This document shows, one piece after another, positions 53,500-61,465 of a DNA stretch of 64,000 bases. Origin of the DNA: Brevundimonas sp. NIBR11 (GTDB lineage: Bacteria; Pseudomonadota; Alphaproteobacteria; Caulobacterales; Caulobacteraceae); contig NZ_CP115465.1 in assembly GCF_027912535.1 (NCBI RefSeq), positions 107,001-171,000 on the forward strand, in the 5' to 3' direction. Below the pieces are notes generated by a model, which worked only from the letters and a program-made list of their open reading frames with translations, was not told where the DNA came from and searched no databases. A program made the position numbers and the translations under genes. Position 1 is the stretch's first letter. Every line of letters begins with the position of its first letter.

Positions 53500-54202
53500 G
53501 CCGAAGACCCGTTTTCCGATCCTGCTGACCGTCTTCATCGCGGCCTGTCTCGTGGTCTTGTGCGGGCTGGGGACCTGGCAGATGCAGCGGCTGTCGTGGA
53601 AGGAGGGGCTGATCGCCCAGGCCGAGGCGGCTGCGCAACTGCCGCCCGCGCCCCTGATCGAGGTGCTGAACGCCGCCGATCCGGAGTTCCGGAAGGCTTT
53701 GGTGGTCTGTCGCGGTCTGCCGACCGCGCCCTTCGTCGAGCTGCAATCCATCCATGACGGCCAGCCCGGCGTGCGGCTGATCTCGGCCTGTAGGCCCGAA
53801 GGGATGGGCGAGACCTTCCTGGTCGATCGCGGCTTCCTGGCCGACAGCATATCGTCGCGGCCGCGCGTGCTGGAGACGACCCTGCCGCTGTCGCTGGTGG
53901 TGGAGCTGCGTCGGTCGCCGCCCCCGGGCGGGATGACGCCGCCGCCCGAGGGGACGCATTTCTACGGCCGGGACAATGCCGCCATGGCTGCGGCCCTGGG
54001 CACGATGGCGCCGGCCGAGTTCACGCTTTTCGCCCTGACCTCGCCCAATCCGGAACTGGGCGCCCTGATCGCGGGCGCGCCGCCGGCGGCGTTTTCGAAC
54101 AACCATCTGGGCTATGCACTGACCTGGTACGGACTGGCGCTGGCGCTGGTCGGTTTCGATGTGGCCGTCCTGCTTCGCAGGTACAGAAAGACCAAACCCT
54201 GA
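53492..54202 (+). CDS. SURF1 family oxidase assembly protein
   Basis: A 236-residue SURF1 (Shy1) protein. A helix at each end (ILLTVFIAACLVVLCGLGTWQMQRLSWKEGLI and NNHLGYALTWYGLALALVGFDVAVLL) flanks a periplasmic domain with FLVDRGFL. SURF1 proteins help insert haem a into subunit I. The start ATG overlaps the DUF983 gene. The last base of its stop is shared with the following M16 gene if that starts at CTG. Confidence 0.93.
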   Translation: MSEPKTRFPILLTVFIAACLVVLCGLGTWQMQRLSWKEGLIAQAEAAAQLPPAPLIEVLNAADPEFRKALVVCRGLPTAPFVELQSIHDGQPGVRLISACRPEGMGETFLVDRGFLADSISSRPRVLETTLPLSLVVELRRSPPPGGMTPPPEGTHFYGRDNAAMAAALGTMAPAEFTLFALTSPNPELGALIAGAPPAAFSNNHLGYALTWYGLALALVGFDVAVLLRRYRKTKP

Positions 54203-55464
54203 CCGCTTCCCTGCACACCCTGTCCAATGGCGTCCGCGTCGTCTGCGATCCCATGCCCGGGTTGAAGACCCTCGCCCTGACCGTGGCGGTCAAGGGCGGG
54301 GCGAGATGGGAAACCGAAGCGCGCTCGGGGTGGTCGCATCTTCTCGAACATCTCGTCTTCAAGGGCGCGGGCGAGATGGGGGCGCGCGACATTGTCGAGC
54401 GGATCGAGGCCGAGGGCGGGTCGATCAACGCCGCCACCGGATACGAGCGCACCAGTTTCGAGATCCGGGCTCTGGACGGGTCTCTGCCACTGGCTATGCA
54501 GATCGTGTCCGACCTCGTCTTCCGCCCCACGCTGGACGCCGCCGAGATCGAGCGCGAGAAGGACGTGGTGGCGCAGGAGATCGCCGAGGCCTTCGACACG
54601 CCGGACGACCACGTCTTCGAAATGGCCCAGACCCAGGCGTTCGCGGGCCAGCCACTGGGGCGGCCGATCCTGGGCTCCATCGCCAGCCTGAAGCCCGCCG
54701 ACCGGGCGACCATGGGCGACTGGCGCGCGCGGCTCTATTCGCCGGACCGGATGGTGGTGGCGGTGTCGGGCGCGGTGGACGAGACCGAGCTTCTGGCCTT
54801 GGCCGAGCGCTGTTTCGGATCGGCCGTGGCGGCCCCGGCCGATGCGCCGGAGAAGGCGTCGTTCGTCGGCGGGTCGGCGGCCCTGACGCGGAAGATCGAG
54901 CAGGCCAATCTGGTGTTCCAACTGCCGTCGTTGGCGGCCAGCGATCCGGCCATTCCGGCCCTGCGTCTGTTCACCGAGATCCTCGGCGGGGGCATGGCGT
55001 CGCGCCTGTTCCAGAGCGCGCGCGAGGAGCGGGGTCTGGCCTATGCCATCGACGCCTATCAGGAGCCTTATGACGATGGCGGGGTTCTGGGAATCTATGC
55101 GGGCGCGGCGGCCGACCGATCGGTGGAACTGGCCCAGGTCTGCGCCGACGAGGTCCGCGACCTGACGCTGAAGGGGCCTACGGACGCCGAGCTGTCGCGG
55201 GCCAAGGCGGTGTTGAAGGGATCGCTGTGGATGTCGGACGAGAGCCCGGCCAGTCGCGCGGGCCGGATCGCCGCCCAGACCCTGATGTTCGGCGCGCCCG
55301 TGCCGTCTGACGACACGGCGGCGCGGATGGAGGCGGCGACGGCGGCGGACCTGAAGGCGGTCGGCGAGCGGGTGCTGGCGTCAGGCAAGGCCTCGACGGC
55401 GGTGCTGGGGCCCAAGGCTGCGGCGCCAGCGGGGCGTGCGTTCGTGGAGCGGGTGGCCTCCTAG
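54199..55464 (+). CDS. M16 (pitrilysin) family zinc protease, probable CTG start
   Basis: A protease of 421 residues if started at CTG 54199, or 403 from ATG 54253. The zinc motif is HLLEHLVFKG (inverted HxxEH). Further family motifs are EKDVVAQEIAEAFDTPDDHVFE and LTEILGGGMASRLFQSAREERGLAY-like sequence. The residues before ATG 54253 read LHTLSNGVRVVCDP, which is the canonical first strand of M16 proteases, so the shorter form would lose it. No ATG, GTG or TTG exists in frame nearby. It resembles mitochondrial processing peptidase beta-like enzymes. It is coupled to SURF1. Confidence 0.9.
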   Translation: MTASLHTLSNGVRVVCDPMPGLKTLALTVAVKGGARWETEARSGWSHLLEHLVFKGAGEMGARDIVERIEAEGGSINAATGYERTSFEIRALDGSLPLAMQIVSDLVFRPTLDAAEIEREKDVVAQEIAEAFDTPDDHVFEMAQTQAFAGQPLGRPILGSIASLKPADRATMGDWRARLYSPDRMVVAVSGAVDETELLALAERCFGSAVAAPADAPEKASFVGGSAALTRKIEQANLVFQLPSLAASDPAIPALRLFTEILGGGMASRLFQSAREERGLAYAIDAYQEPYDDGGVLGIYAGAAADRSVELAQVCADEVRDLTLKGPTDAELSRAKAVLKGSLWMSDESPASRAGRIAAQTLMFGAPVPSDDTAARMEAATAADLKAVGERVLASGKASTAVLGPKAAAPAGRAFVERVAS

Positions 55465-55488
55465 GGATCGAGAGGCTAGGCTGCGTCC

Positions 55489-56076
55489 ATGGCCCTCCTC
55501 GACTGGATGACGGATGCGACCGGGCCCGTGGTCGAGGGGCAGGGCGTCTTGTTGCGGCCGCCGCGCACGGGCGACTATTCCGCCTGGGCCGATCTGCGAG
55601 AACGGTCCCGCGAGTATTTGCAGCCGTGGGAGCCGTCCTGGCCCGACGACGATCTGACCAAGGCGGCCTATCGCCGGCGGCTGGGGGTCTATGCGCGTGA
55701 GATGGAGCTGGGCCACGCCTGGCCCTTCTTCGTCTTCGATGCGCAAGGTCGGACCCTTATGGGCGCCATCACGCTGTCCAACGTTCGGCGCGGCGTGGCC
55801 GAGACCGGGACCCTCGGATACTGGGTCGGCCAGCCGTTCGCGGGGCGGGGCGTGGCCACGGCCGCCGTCAGGGCCATGACCGGGTTCGCCTTCCGCTCGG
55901 CGCGGCTGCACCGGCTGGAGGCCTCCTGCCTGCCGACGAACATCCCCTCGCGGCGGGTGCTCGAGAAATCGGGCTTCGTGAAGGAGGGAGAGGCGCGGGC
56001 TTATCTCAAAATTAACGGCGCATGGGCAGATCATATCCTGTTCGGCCTTGTGTCGGACGATGTCGCCGTGTCCTGA
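55489..56076 (+). CDS. RimJ/RimL-type GNAT acetyltransferase
   Basis: A 195-residue GNAT enzyme: VLLRPPRTGDYSAWADLRERSREYLQPWEPSW is the RimJ start signature. Then follow GAITLSNVRRGVAETGTLGYWVGQPFAGRGVATAAVRAM (acetyl-CoA loop QPFAGRGVAT) and LEASCLPTNIPSRRVLEKSGFVKEG. It acetylates N-terminal alanine of a ribosomal protein, by family inference. It starts 24 bases after the M16 gene. Confidence 0.92.
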   Translation: MALLDWMTDATGPVVEGQGVLLRPPRTGDYSAWADLRERSREYLQPWEPSWPDDDLTKAAYRRRLGVYAREMELGHAWPFFVFDAQGRTLMGAITLSNVRRGVAETGTLGYWVGQPFAGRGVATAAVRAMTGFAFRSARLHRLEASCLPTNIPSRRVLEKSGFVKEGEARAYLKINGAWADHILFGLVSDDVAVS

Positions 56077-56092
56077 AGGAACGCCTGAGCCC

Positions 56093-57760
56093 GTGACCCC
56101 GCGACCCCGCACCATGACCTGGGACGCGACCACGGCCATCGAGGCGCTGGCCGCCGCCGATTCCGCCCTGTGGATCTGGACGCCGGGCGAGGATTCCATC
56201 CGCTTCACCGGGGCGACCCGGTCGCTGGGCCTGGGCCCGCTGGCGCCGGAGTGTTCGGGCGCCGCCTTCATCGCCCTGGCTCTGCCGCAGGATCGGTCGC
56301 TGGCCGAGCGCATCCTCAAACCCGCCGCCGAGGGGACTGAGGTCGCCGTGCGGCTGCGCATGCGCGGGTCAGAGACTTGCTTGTGGCGCGGGGTGTGGCT
56401 GGAAGACGGGCTGCGCGCCGCCGGGATGGTGGCGCTGGAGGCCAAGGTCGCCGGCTCCGACAAGGACGTCCTGACCGGTCTGCTGGACCGCAAGAGCTTC
56501 CTCGGCCGCGCCGCCGAGACCCTGACCGCGCCCGGCGAGTACGACATGGTCGTCGCCGACGTGGACCGCCTGCGTCGCCTGAACGAGGCCCTCGGTCACG
56601 AGCGCACGGACATGGTGATCTCGGCGCTGGGCTCGCGCATGGCGGCCGCCTTCTCGTTCGACGCCAATCCGGCCCGGATCGGCGAGGATGAGTTCGCGGT
56701 CGTTCTGCCGCGGGGGGTCGGCAACGCCGCCGACCGCCTGAGGGACGCGCTGGAACAGCCGTTGCGGGTTGCGGGCTTCGACATCTACCCGACCGTCTCG
56801 ATCGGCTCGGTGACCTTCGAGGGCGGGCCGGACGCGCCGGACGCGGCCGAACTGCTGCGCCGGGTCGAACTGGCCGTGGCCGCCGCCAAGAAGGCCGGGC
56901 GCGGCGGGGCCGCCGCCTATGGCCGGGCGATGGAATCGGACAGTCTGTCGCGACTGGCGCTGGAGGCGGATCTTCGGAACGCCTTCGTGCGCGGCGAGAT
57001 CGAACCCTTCTTCCAGCCGATCGTGAACCTGAACACCGGGGCGGTGGCCGGGTTCGAGGCCCTGGCCCGCTGGCGTCACCCCAAGCGCGGTCTGGTGCCG
57101 CCGGACGAGTTCCTGGGCCTGACCGACGAGATGGGCCTGATGAACGATCTGGGCCTGATGATGATGACCCAGTCGGCGCGTCAGCTGGCGGAGTGGCTGC
57201 AGCGCCATCCCTCCGCCGGCAAGCTGTTCTGCAGCGTCAACCTGTCGGTCGGCGAGATCGAGCGGCCGAACCTGATCGAGGACGTGGCGCGGGTCATTCA
57301 GGAGACGGGCCTGCCGCGCGGCGCGCTGAAGCTGGAGGTCACCGAGGGCGACATCATGCGGGATACGGCGTCGGCCGCCGTGATCCTGCAGAGGCTGAAG
57401 GATGTCGGGGCGTCGCTGGCGCTGGACGACTTCGGCACGGGCTTCTCGTCGCTGAGTTACCTAGCGCGCCTACCGTTCGATACGCTGAAGATCGACCGCT
57501 ATTTCGTTCTGACGATGGACAAGGACGAAGGCTCGGCGAAGATCGTCAAGTCGGTCGTCAACCTGGGTCGCGACCTGAACCTGGAGGTCGTCGCCGAGGG
57601 TGTGGAGAACGCCGGGCTGGCGGCGCTGCTGCTGGACGCCAGCTGCCACTACGGCCAGGGCTTCGGCTATGCGCCCGCCCTGCCGGCGCAGGAGGCCGAG
57701 GTCTATCTCAACGAAAGCCTGTCGGACGGGGTCGCCCCGCTGAAGGCGCGGTCAGCTTAA
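56093..57760 (+). CDS. GEDEF-EAL cyclic-di-GMP phosphodiesterase, PdeA-like
   Basis: A 555-residue protein. The N-terminal 110 residues resemble a PAS-like sensor (ALWIWTPGEDSIRFTG). A degenerate GGDEF domain has GEDEF at residues 197-201, and the EAL domain has EAL at 322-324 (GFEALARWRHP), plus NLSVGEIERP, EVTEGDIM, DDFGTGFSSLSYL and KIDRYF. The EAL catalytic residues look complete, so it should degrade c-di-GMP, while GEDEF likely binds GTP as an allosteric site, as known for Caulobacter PdeA. The start is GTG at 56093 with AAGGA upstream; ATG 56114 is an alternative. Confidence 0.92.
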   Translation: MTPRPRTMTWDATTAIEALAAADSALWIWTPGEDSIRFTGATRSLGLGPLAPECSGAAFIALALPQDRSLAERILKPAAEGTEVAVRLRMRGSETCLWRGVWLEDGLRAAGMVALEAKVAGSDKDVLTGLLDRKSFLGRAAETLTAPGEYDMVVADVDRLRRLNEALGHERTDMVISALGSRMAAAFSFDANPARIGEDEFAVVLPRGVGNAADRLRDALEQPLRVAGFDIYPTVSIGSVTFEGGPDAPDAAELLRRVELAVAAAKKAGRGGAAAYGRAMESDSLSRLALEADLRNAFVRGEIEPFFQPIVNLNTGAVAGFEALARWRHPKRGLVPPDEFLGLTDEMGLMNDLGLMMMTQSARQLAEWLQRHPSAGKLFCSVNLSVGEIERPNLIEDVARVIQETGLPRGALKLEVTEGDIMRDTASAAVILQRLKDVGASLALDDFGTGFSSLSYLARLPFDTLKIDRYFVLTMDKDEGSAKIVKSVVNLGRDLNLEVVAEGVENAGLAALLLDASCHYGQGFGYAPALPAQEAEVYLNESLSDGVAPLKARSA

Positions 57761-58326
57761 GCTCTTCCCGACTGGCCCGACAGCATGGCGGCGTCGACGC
57801 CGAGGCCGGCCAGGGCGCGGCTCCATTTGGTGGCGAAATCGGTGTCGAACAGCAGTTCCAGATCGGCGTCGGCGGTGAGCCAGACATTGTCGCCCAGCTC
57901 CTCTTCCAACTGGCCGTCGCCCCAGCCGGCGTAGCCGAGAAGCAACGTCGAACGACGCGGACCGGTCGCCGGATCTGTCATGGCCGTCAGGGCCTCGCGC
58001 GTGCCGGTCAGGGCAAGGCCGGCGCCGAACGGGGTGGACGTGTCGTCGATCATCCAGTCGTCGGTGTGCAGGACGAAGCCGCGCTCCATCTCCACCGGGC
58101 CGCCGACCATGACGGGGCGGCCGCGCGCCTGTTCGGGCGCGTTCAGCGCGAGCTTGGACAGGACGGCCTGCAGGTCGACGCCGGGCGCGGGGCGGTCGAT
58201 GCGGACGCCCATGGCGTGGTCCGGCTCATGGGCGCAGACCAGAATGACGGCGTGCTCGAAGCGCGGGTCGTCGATGCCGGGCATGGCCACCAGAAGCCGG
58301 CCCGTCAGGGATTGGAAGTCGTCCAT
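57757..58326 (-). CDS. YqgE/AlgH family protein
   Basis: A 189-residue UPF0301 protein. The family start is LTGRLLVAMPGIDDPRFEHAVILVCAHEPDHAMGV, then VMVGGPVEMERGFVLHTDDW and LLLGYAGWGDGQLEEEL. The function is not established; it is annotated as a putative transcriptional regulator (AlgH) in some species. Its stop overlaps the stop of the convergent EAL gene (shared TTAA). The ATG at 58326 fits the family length. Confidence 0.94.
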   Translation of the reverse strand: MDDFQSLTGRLLVAMPGIDDPRFEHAVILVCAHEPDHAMGVRIDRPAPGVDLQAVLSKLALNAPEQARGRPVMVGGPVEMERGFVLHTDDWMIDDTSTPFGAGLALTGTREALTAMTDPATGPRRSTLLLGYAGWGDGQLEEELGDNVWLTADADLELLFDTDFATKWSRALAGLGVDAAMLSGQSGRA

Positions 58327-58462
58327 ACGCAGATGATCGGTGCGCGCCGGGGCTTTCGCAAGGCGGCGCCGATCACGATCGCGCTTGGCGGTGGCTCTTG
58401 TCGAGCCTATCTGACGCAGGTCGGCGCACGGCGCCCCATTCCAGACCTCTTTGGAGCCTTCC

Positions 58463-58948
58463 ATGACGATCCAGATCGGCGACCGTATCCCCTCGGCCAC
58501 CCTGTCGCAGGGCACGCCGGAGGGCCCCAGGCCCGTCAACACCGATGAGTTCTTCGCCGGAAAGACCGTCGCCCTGTTCGCCGTCCCCGGCGCCTTCACC
58601 CCGACCTGCTCGGCCCGTCACCTGCCGGGCTATGTCGACAACAAGGCTGAGCTGAAGGCCAAGGGCGTGGACGTGATCGCCTGCATCTCGGTCAACGACG
58701 CCTTCGTGATGAACGCCTGGGCCGAGAGCCAGGGCCTGACCGGTGACGACGTCGTCATGCTGGCCGACGGCAACGGCGACTTCACCCGCACGATCGGACT
58801 GGTGCTGGATGGAAAGGGCTTCGGCCTCGGAGAGCGTTCGCAGCGCTATTCGATGCTGGTCAAGGACGGCGTCGTGACCCAGCTGAACATCGAACAGGGC
58901 GGCGAGTTCAAGGTGTCCTCGGCCGAGCACCTGCTGGCTCAGCTTTGA
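58463..58948 (+). CDS. Peroxiredoxin, Prx5/AhpE-like
   Basis: A 161-residue peroxiredoxin. The active site is VPGAFTPTCSARHLPGY with the peroxidatic Cys at about residue 50, preceded by IPSATL. Other family markers are CISVNDAFVMNAWAE and GLGERSQRYSMLVKDGVV. It reduces hydrogen and organic peroxides, probably with glutathione or glutaredoxin. The start at 58463 has GGAG 6 bases upstream. Expression signals beyond that are not seen. Confidence 0.96.
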   Translation: MTIQIGDRIPSATLSQGTPEGPRPVNTDEFFAGKTVALFAVPGAFTPTCSARHLPGYVDNKAELKAKGVDVIACISVNDAFVMNAWAESQGLTGDDVVMLADGNGDFTRTIGLVLDGKGFGLGERSQRYSMLVKDGVVTQLNIEQGGEFKVSSAEHLLAQL

Positions 58949-58957
58949 TCTGAACAC

Positions 58958-59098
58958 CCGTGCATCCCCGCGAACGCGGGGACCCGGTGCTTTCGTGAGG
59001 CGCTAGGCGTGGGATCGCTTTCAGTGTTCGCCGGATCCGTCACATCACCCACAGAACTGGGGCCCCGACTTCGCGGGGATGCACGGTGGGTGATGTGA
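58958..59098. repeat. Nested inverted repeats upstream of vsr
   Basis: CCGTGCATCCCCGCGAA (58958-58974) is complementary to 59070-59086, with similarity continuing inward. A second, nested but overlapping repeat pairs 59040-59052 with 59086-59098 (13 bp, TCACATCACCCAC). The left copy also folds locally (CCCCGCG-AA-CGCGGGG). The outer part looks like a REP-type element; the inner part includes the vsr start codons. Confidence 0.75.
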
Positions 59099-59601
59099 GC
59101 GACGTCTTCACTCCCGAGAAGCGCAGCGCCGTCATGCGTCGGGTCAAGGGGCGGGACACCTCGCCCGAGATCGCCGTGCGCCGCATCTTGCGCGCTGCGG
59201 GGATCGGCTATCGGCTGGGCGGGCGAGGCCTGCCCGGCAAGCCGGACATCGTGATGAAGGGGCGGCGGACGGTCGTCTTCGTGCACGGCTGTTTCTGGCA
59301 CAGGCATGACTGCGCGCGGGGGTCGCGGAAGCCGAAGCAGAACGCCGACTACTGGACCGCCAAGATCGGACGGAACATGGTTCGCGATGCGGATGTGACG
59401 GCGCGGCTGACCGCCGACGGCTGGCGCGTGATCACCGTCTGGGAGTGCGATCTGAAGGCGCTGGATGCGGCGGCCCGGTTGGTGGCCGAGGTTCAGGCGG
59501 CGACGATTTCGACCGTGTCGTCCTCGGAGGCGTCGCCCGCCAGGACGTGGTCGAGGGCGCCGAGCAGGGCGGGGGGCGTCAAAGGCTTGGAGACGAAATA
59601 G
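59086..59601 (+). CDS. vsr: Very short patch repair endonuclease (Vsr)
   Basis: A 171-residue Vsr-type nuclease: FTPEKRSAVMRRVKGRDTSPEIAVRRIL at the start, GLPGKPDIVMKGRRTVVFVHGCFWHRHDC with the catalytic Asp and zinc ligands, then NADYWTAKIGRNMVRDADV and GWRVITVWECDL. Vsr nicks T-G mismatches made by deamination of 5-methylcytosine. GTG 59086 or GTG 59095 starts it, both inside an inverted repeat. No cytosine methylase is nearby. The last 36 residues are unlike Vsr and overlap the convergent kinase gene by 109 bases. Confidence 0.93.
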   Translation: MGDVSDVFTPEKRSAVMRRVKGRDTSPEIAVRRILRAAGIGYRLGGRGLPGKPDIVMKGRRTVVFVHGCFWHRHDCARGSRKPKQNADYWTAKIGRNMVRDADVTARLTADGWRVITVWECDLKALDAAARLVAEVQAATISTVSSSEASPARTWSRAPSRAGGVKGLETK

Positions 59602-61394
59602 GTCATGCCGGCGGCCATGCAGGCGGCGATGTCGTCGGGGGCGGTGTCGGCGGTGACGGCGATGACGGGGACCCCGGCGTTGATCCCGTCCCCAGCGCGA
59701 AGGCGACGAGTCGTCTCGCGGCCGTCGAGCTCTGGCATCCGCACGTCCATGAAGATGACGTCGAAGGCCTTGGTCTCGCACTGGGCCAAGGCCAGGAGGC
59801 CGTCAGCGGCGGTCGAGATATCGCAGCCTAGCGGGGCCAGGATCAGCTCAACCGCGCGACGATTGATGTCGTGGTCGTCGACGACGAGGACACGCAGGGG
59901 ACGGTCGTTGTCCTCCTCCATCTCCGGAGCCTCGTCGACCACGGGCTCGGGCGCGACGTCGACGACGGGTTCCGGCGCGGCGGCCGGGCGGACAGGCGCG
60001 CGCGGGGCGAGGCTGCGGACGATGTCGCCCCGGCTCTCGTCGTTGAAACCGGATGGCGTGGCGACGATCGTCTCGCCGCGCGGCAAAAGCAGGGACAGGG
60101 TGAAGGCTGCGCCCTCGCCCGGACGGCTGCGGGCGGTCAGGCGGCCGCCCATCAGCTCGGCCAGGTCGCGGCTGATGGAGAGCCCCAGGCCAGTGCCGCC
60201 GTGGCGGGCGCTGACGCCCTCCGCGGTCTGGTCGAACGGAGTGAACAGGCGGGTCAGCTGCTGGTGCGTCATGCCGGGGCCGGTGTCGGCGACCTCGATC
60301 AGGATGGCGTAGCTGGACGGTTCCTCCTCCCAGGCCGTGAGGCGCAGGGTGACCGAGCCTTCGGTCGTGAACTTCATCGCGTTGGAGACGAGGTTGTTCA
60401 TGACTTGACGCAGTCGCATCGGGTCGCCCTTGACCGAACCGGGTATGCTGGCGGCGCCCTCGACGCGCAGGGTCAGACCCTTGGCGCGGGCCTCGCCCTG
60501 CCAGAACATCAGGGTCTGGGCGATCAGGCCGCGCAGGTTGAAGTCGACGCGCTCGACCGTCATCCGGCCGGCGTCCAGCTTGGCGTGATCCAGAAGATCG
60601 TCGAGCAGGGCCTTCATCATCACGCCGGCGTCGGTGATCAGGGCGGCCTGGGCCCGGGCGGCGCCGTCCGTCGCGCCCTTCTCGAGCTCGGCGGCGCCGG
60701 TCATGATGGCGCTGATGGGTGTTCGCAGGTCGTGGCCCACGGTGGCCAGGAAGGCCGCTCGGCCGGCCATGGCGCGTTCGGCCTCGGCGCGACGGCGGTC
60801 GGCGTCGAGACGGGCGGCGCTCTCGGCGTCGGCGGCCTGGTTCATGCGCTGCCAGGTCGACAGGCAGTAGATGCCGAAGACGATGAAGGCGACGGCGGCA
60901 GCGGTGACGAAGGAGGTCGGGGCGCCATACCAGCTCATCCAGACCGGGGTCGCAGCCATGTAGAGGAAGTGCGGGGTGAGGGTCGTCGCCAGCACTTCTT
61001 TGGAGCGCGGCGAGTTGACGACGCCGTAGATGGCGCCCGAGGCGGCGAGGACGGCGGCGCAGACCCCGCCCATGGGGCCGCCGGTCAGCCACAACGGGAT
61101 CGACAGGCTGCCGAAGGCGGCTGCGTTGAGGAACAGGACGGCCACGCCGATGGCGGACCGCACCGGGCTCATCCGTTCGAACTTGCCGCTGTTGATCGGG
61201 GCGAAGACGATCATCTCCAGCAACTGGATCAGGAAGTAGGTCCCGACCCACAGGCTGGAGAAGGTCCAGCCGAACAGGGGGCTGAAGACCATGGCGGTGG
61301 CGGCGCCCATGCCCAGACGCTGGAGCAGGGCCTTGCGACGACGGCGAATGGCCGGCGCGCCGGTCGGCGGCGTATTCGTGGTGGCCTCCGACAT
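59493..61394 (-). CDS. Hybrid sensor histidine kinase with C-terminal receiver
   Basis: A 633-residue membrane kinase. About six transmembrane segments (residues 30-180) form an unrecognised sensor. The H-box is ATVGHDLRTPISAI with His221; N-box RQVMNNLVSNAMKF, G1 DTGPGM and G2 GGTGLGLS follow. A linker of about 60 residues with repeated PEPVVD leads to a receiver domain (VLVVDDHDINRRA) with phospho-acceptor Asp550 in VIFMDVRMPELDG and Lys in YFVSKP. No partner response regulator is adjacent. The start is ATG at 61394 (MSEATTN). The signal is unknown. Confidence 0.93.
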   Translation of the reverse strand: MSEATTNTPPTGAPAIRRRRKALLQRLGMGAATAMVFSPLFGWTFSSLWVGTYFLIQLLEMIVFAPINSGKFERMSPVRSAIGVAVLFLNAAAFGSLSIPLWLTGGPMGGVCAAVLAASGAIYGVVNSPRSKEVLATTLTPHFLYMAATPVWMSWYGAPTSFVTAAAVAFIVFGIYCLSTWQRMNQAADAESAARLDADRRRAEAERAMAGRAAFLATVGHDLRTPISAIMTGAAELEKGATDGAARAQAALITDAGVMMKALLDDLLDHAKLDAGRMTVERVDFNLRGLIAQTLMFWQGEARAKGLTLRVEGAASIPGSVKGDPMRLRQVMNNLVSNAMKFTTEGSVTLRLTAWEEEPSSYAILIEVADTGPGMTHQQLTRLFTPFDQTAEGVSARHGGTGLGLSISRDLAELMGGRLTARSRPGEGAAFTLSLLLPRGETIVATPSGFNDESRGDIVRSLAPRAPVRPAAAPEPVVDVAPEPVVDEAPEMEEDNDRPLRVLVVDDHDINRRAVELILAPLGCDISTAADGLLALAQCETKAFDVIFMDVRMPELDGRETTRRLRAGDGINAGVPVIAVTADTAPDDIAACMAAGMTYFVSKPLTPPALLGALDHVLAGDASEDDTVEIVAA

Positions 61395-61465
61395 TCTGCC
61401 CCCGGCAAAGCGCGCGGTCTTCGCCACGCATCGGGAAACAATGGCGCCTCGGCCCTAACGCTCCG

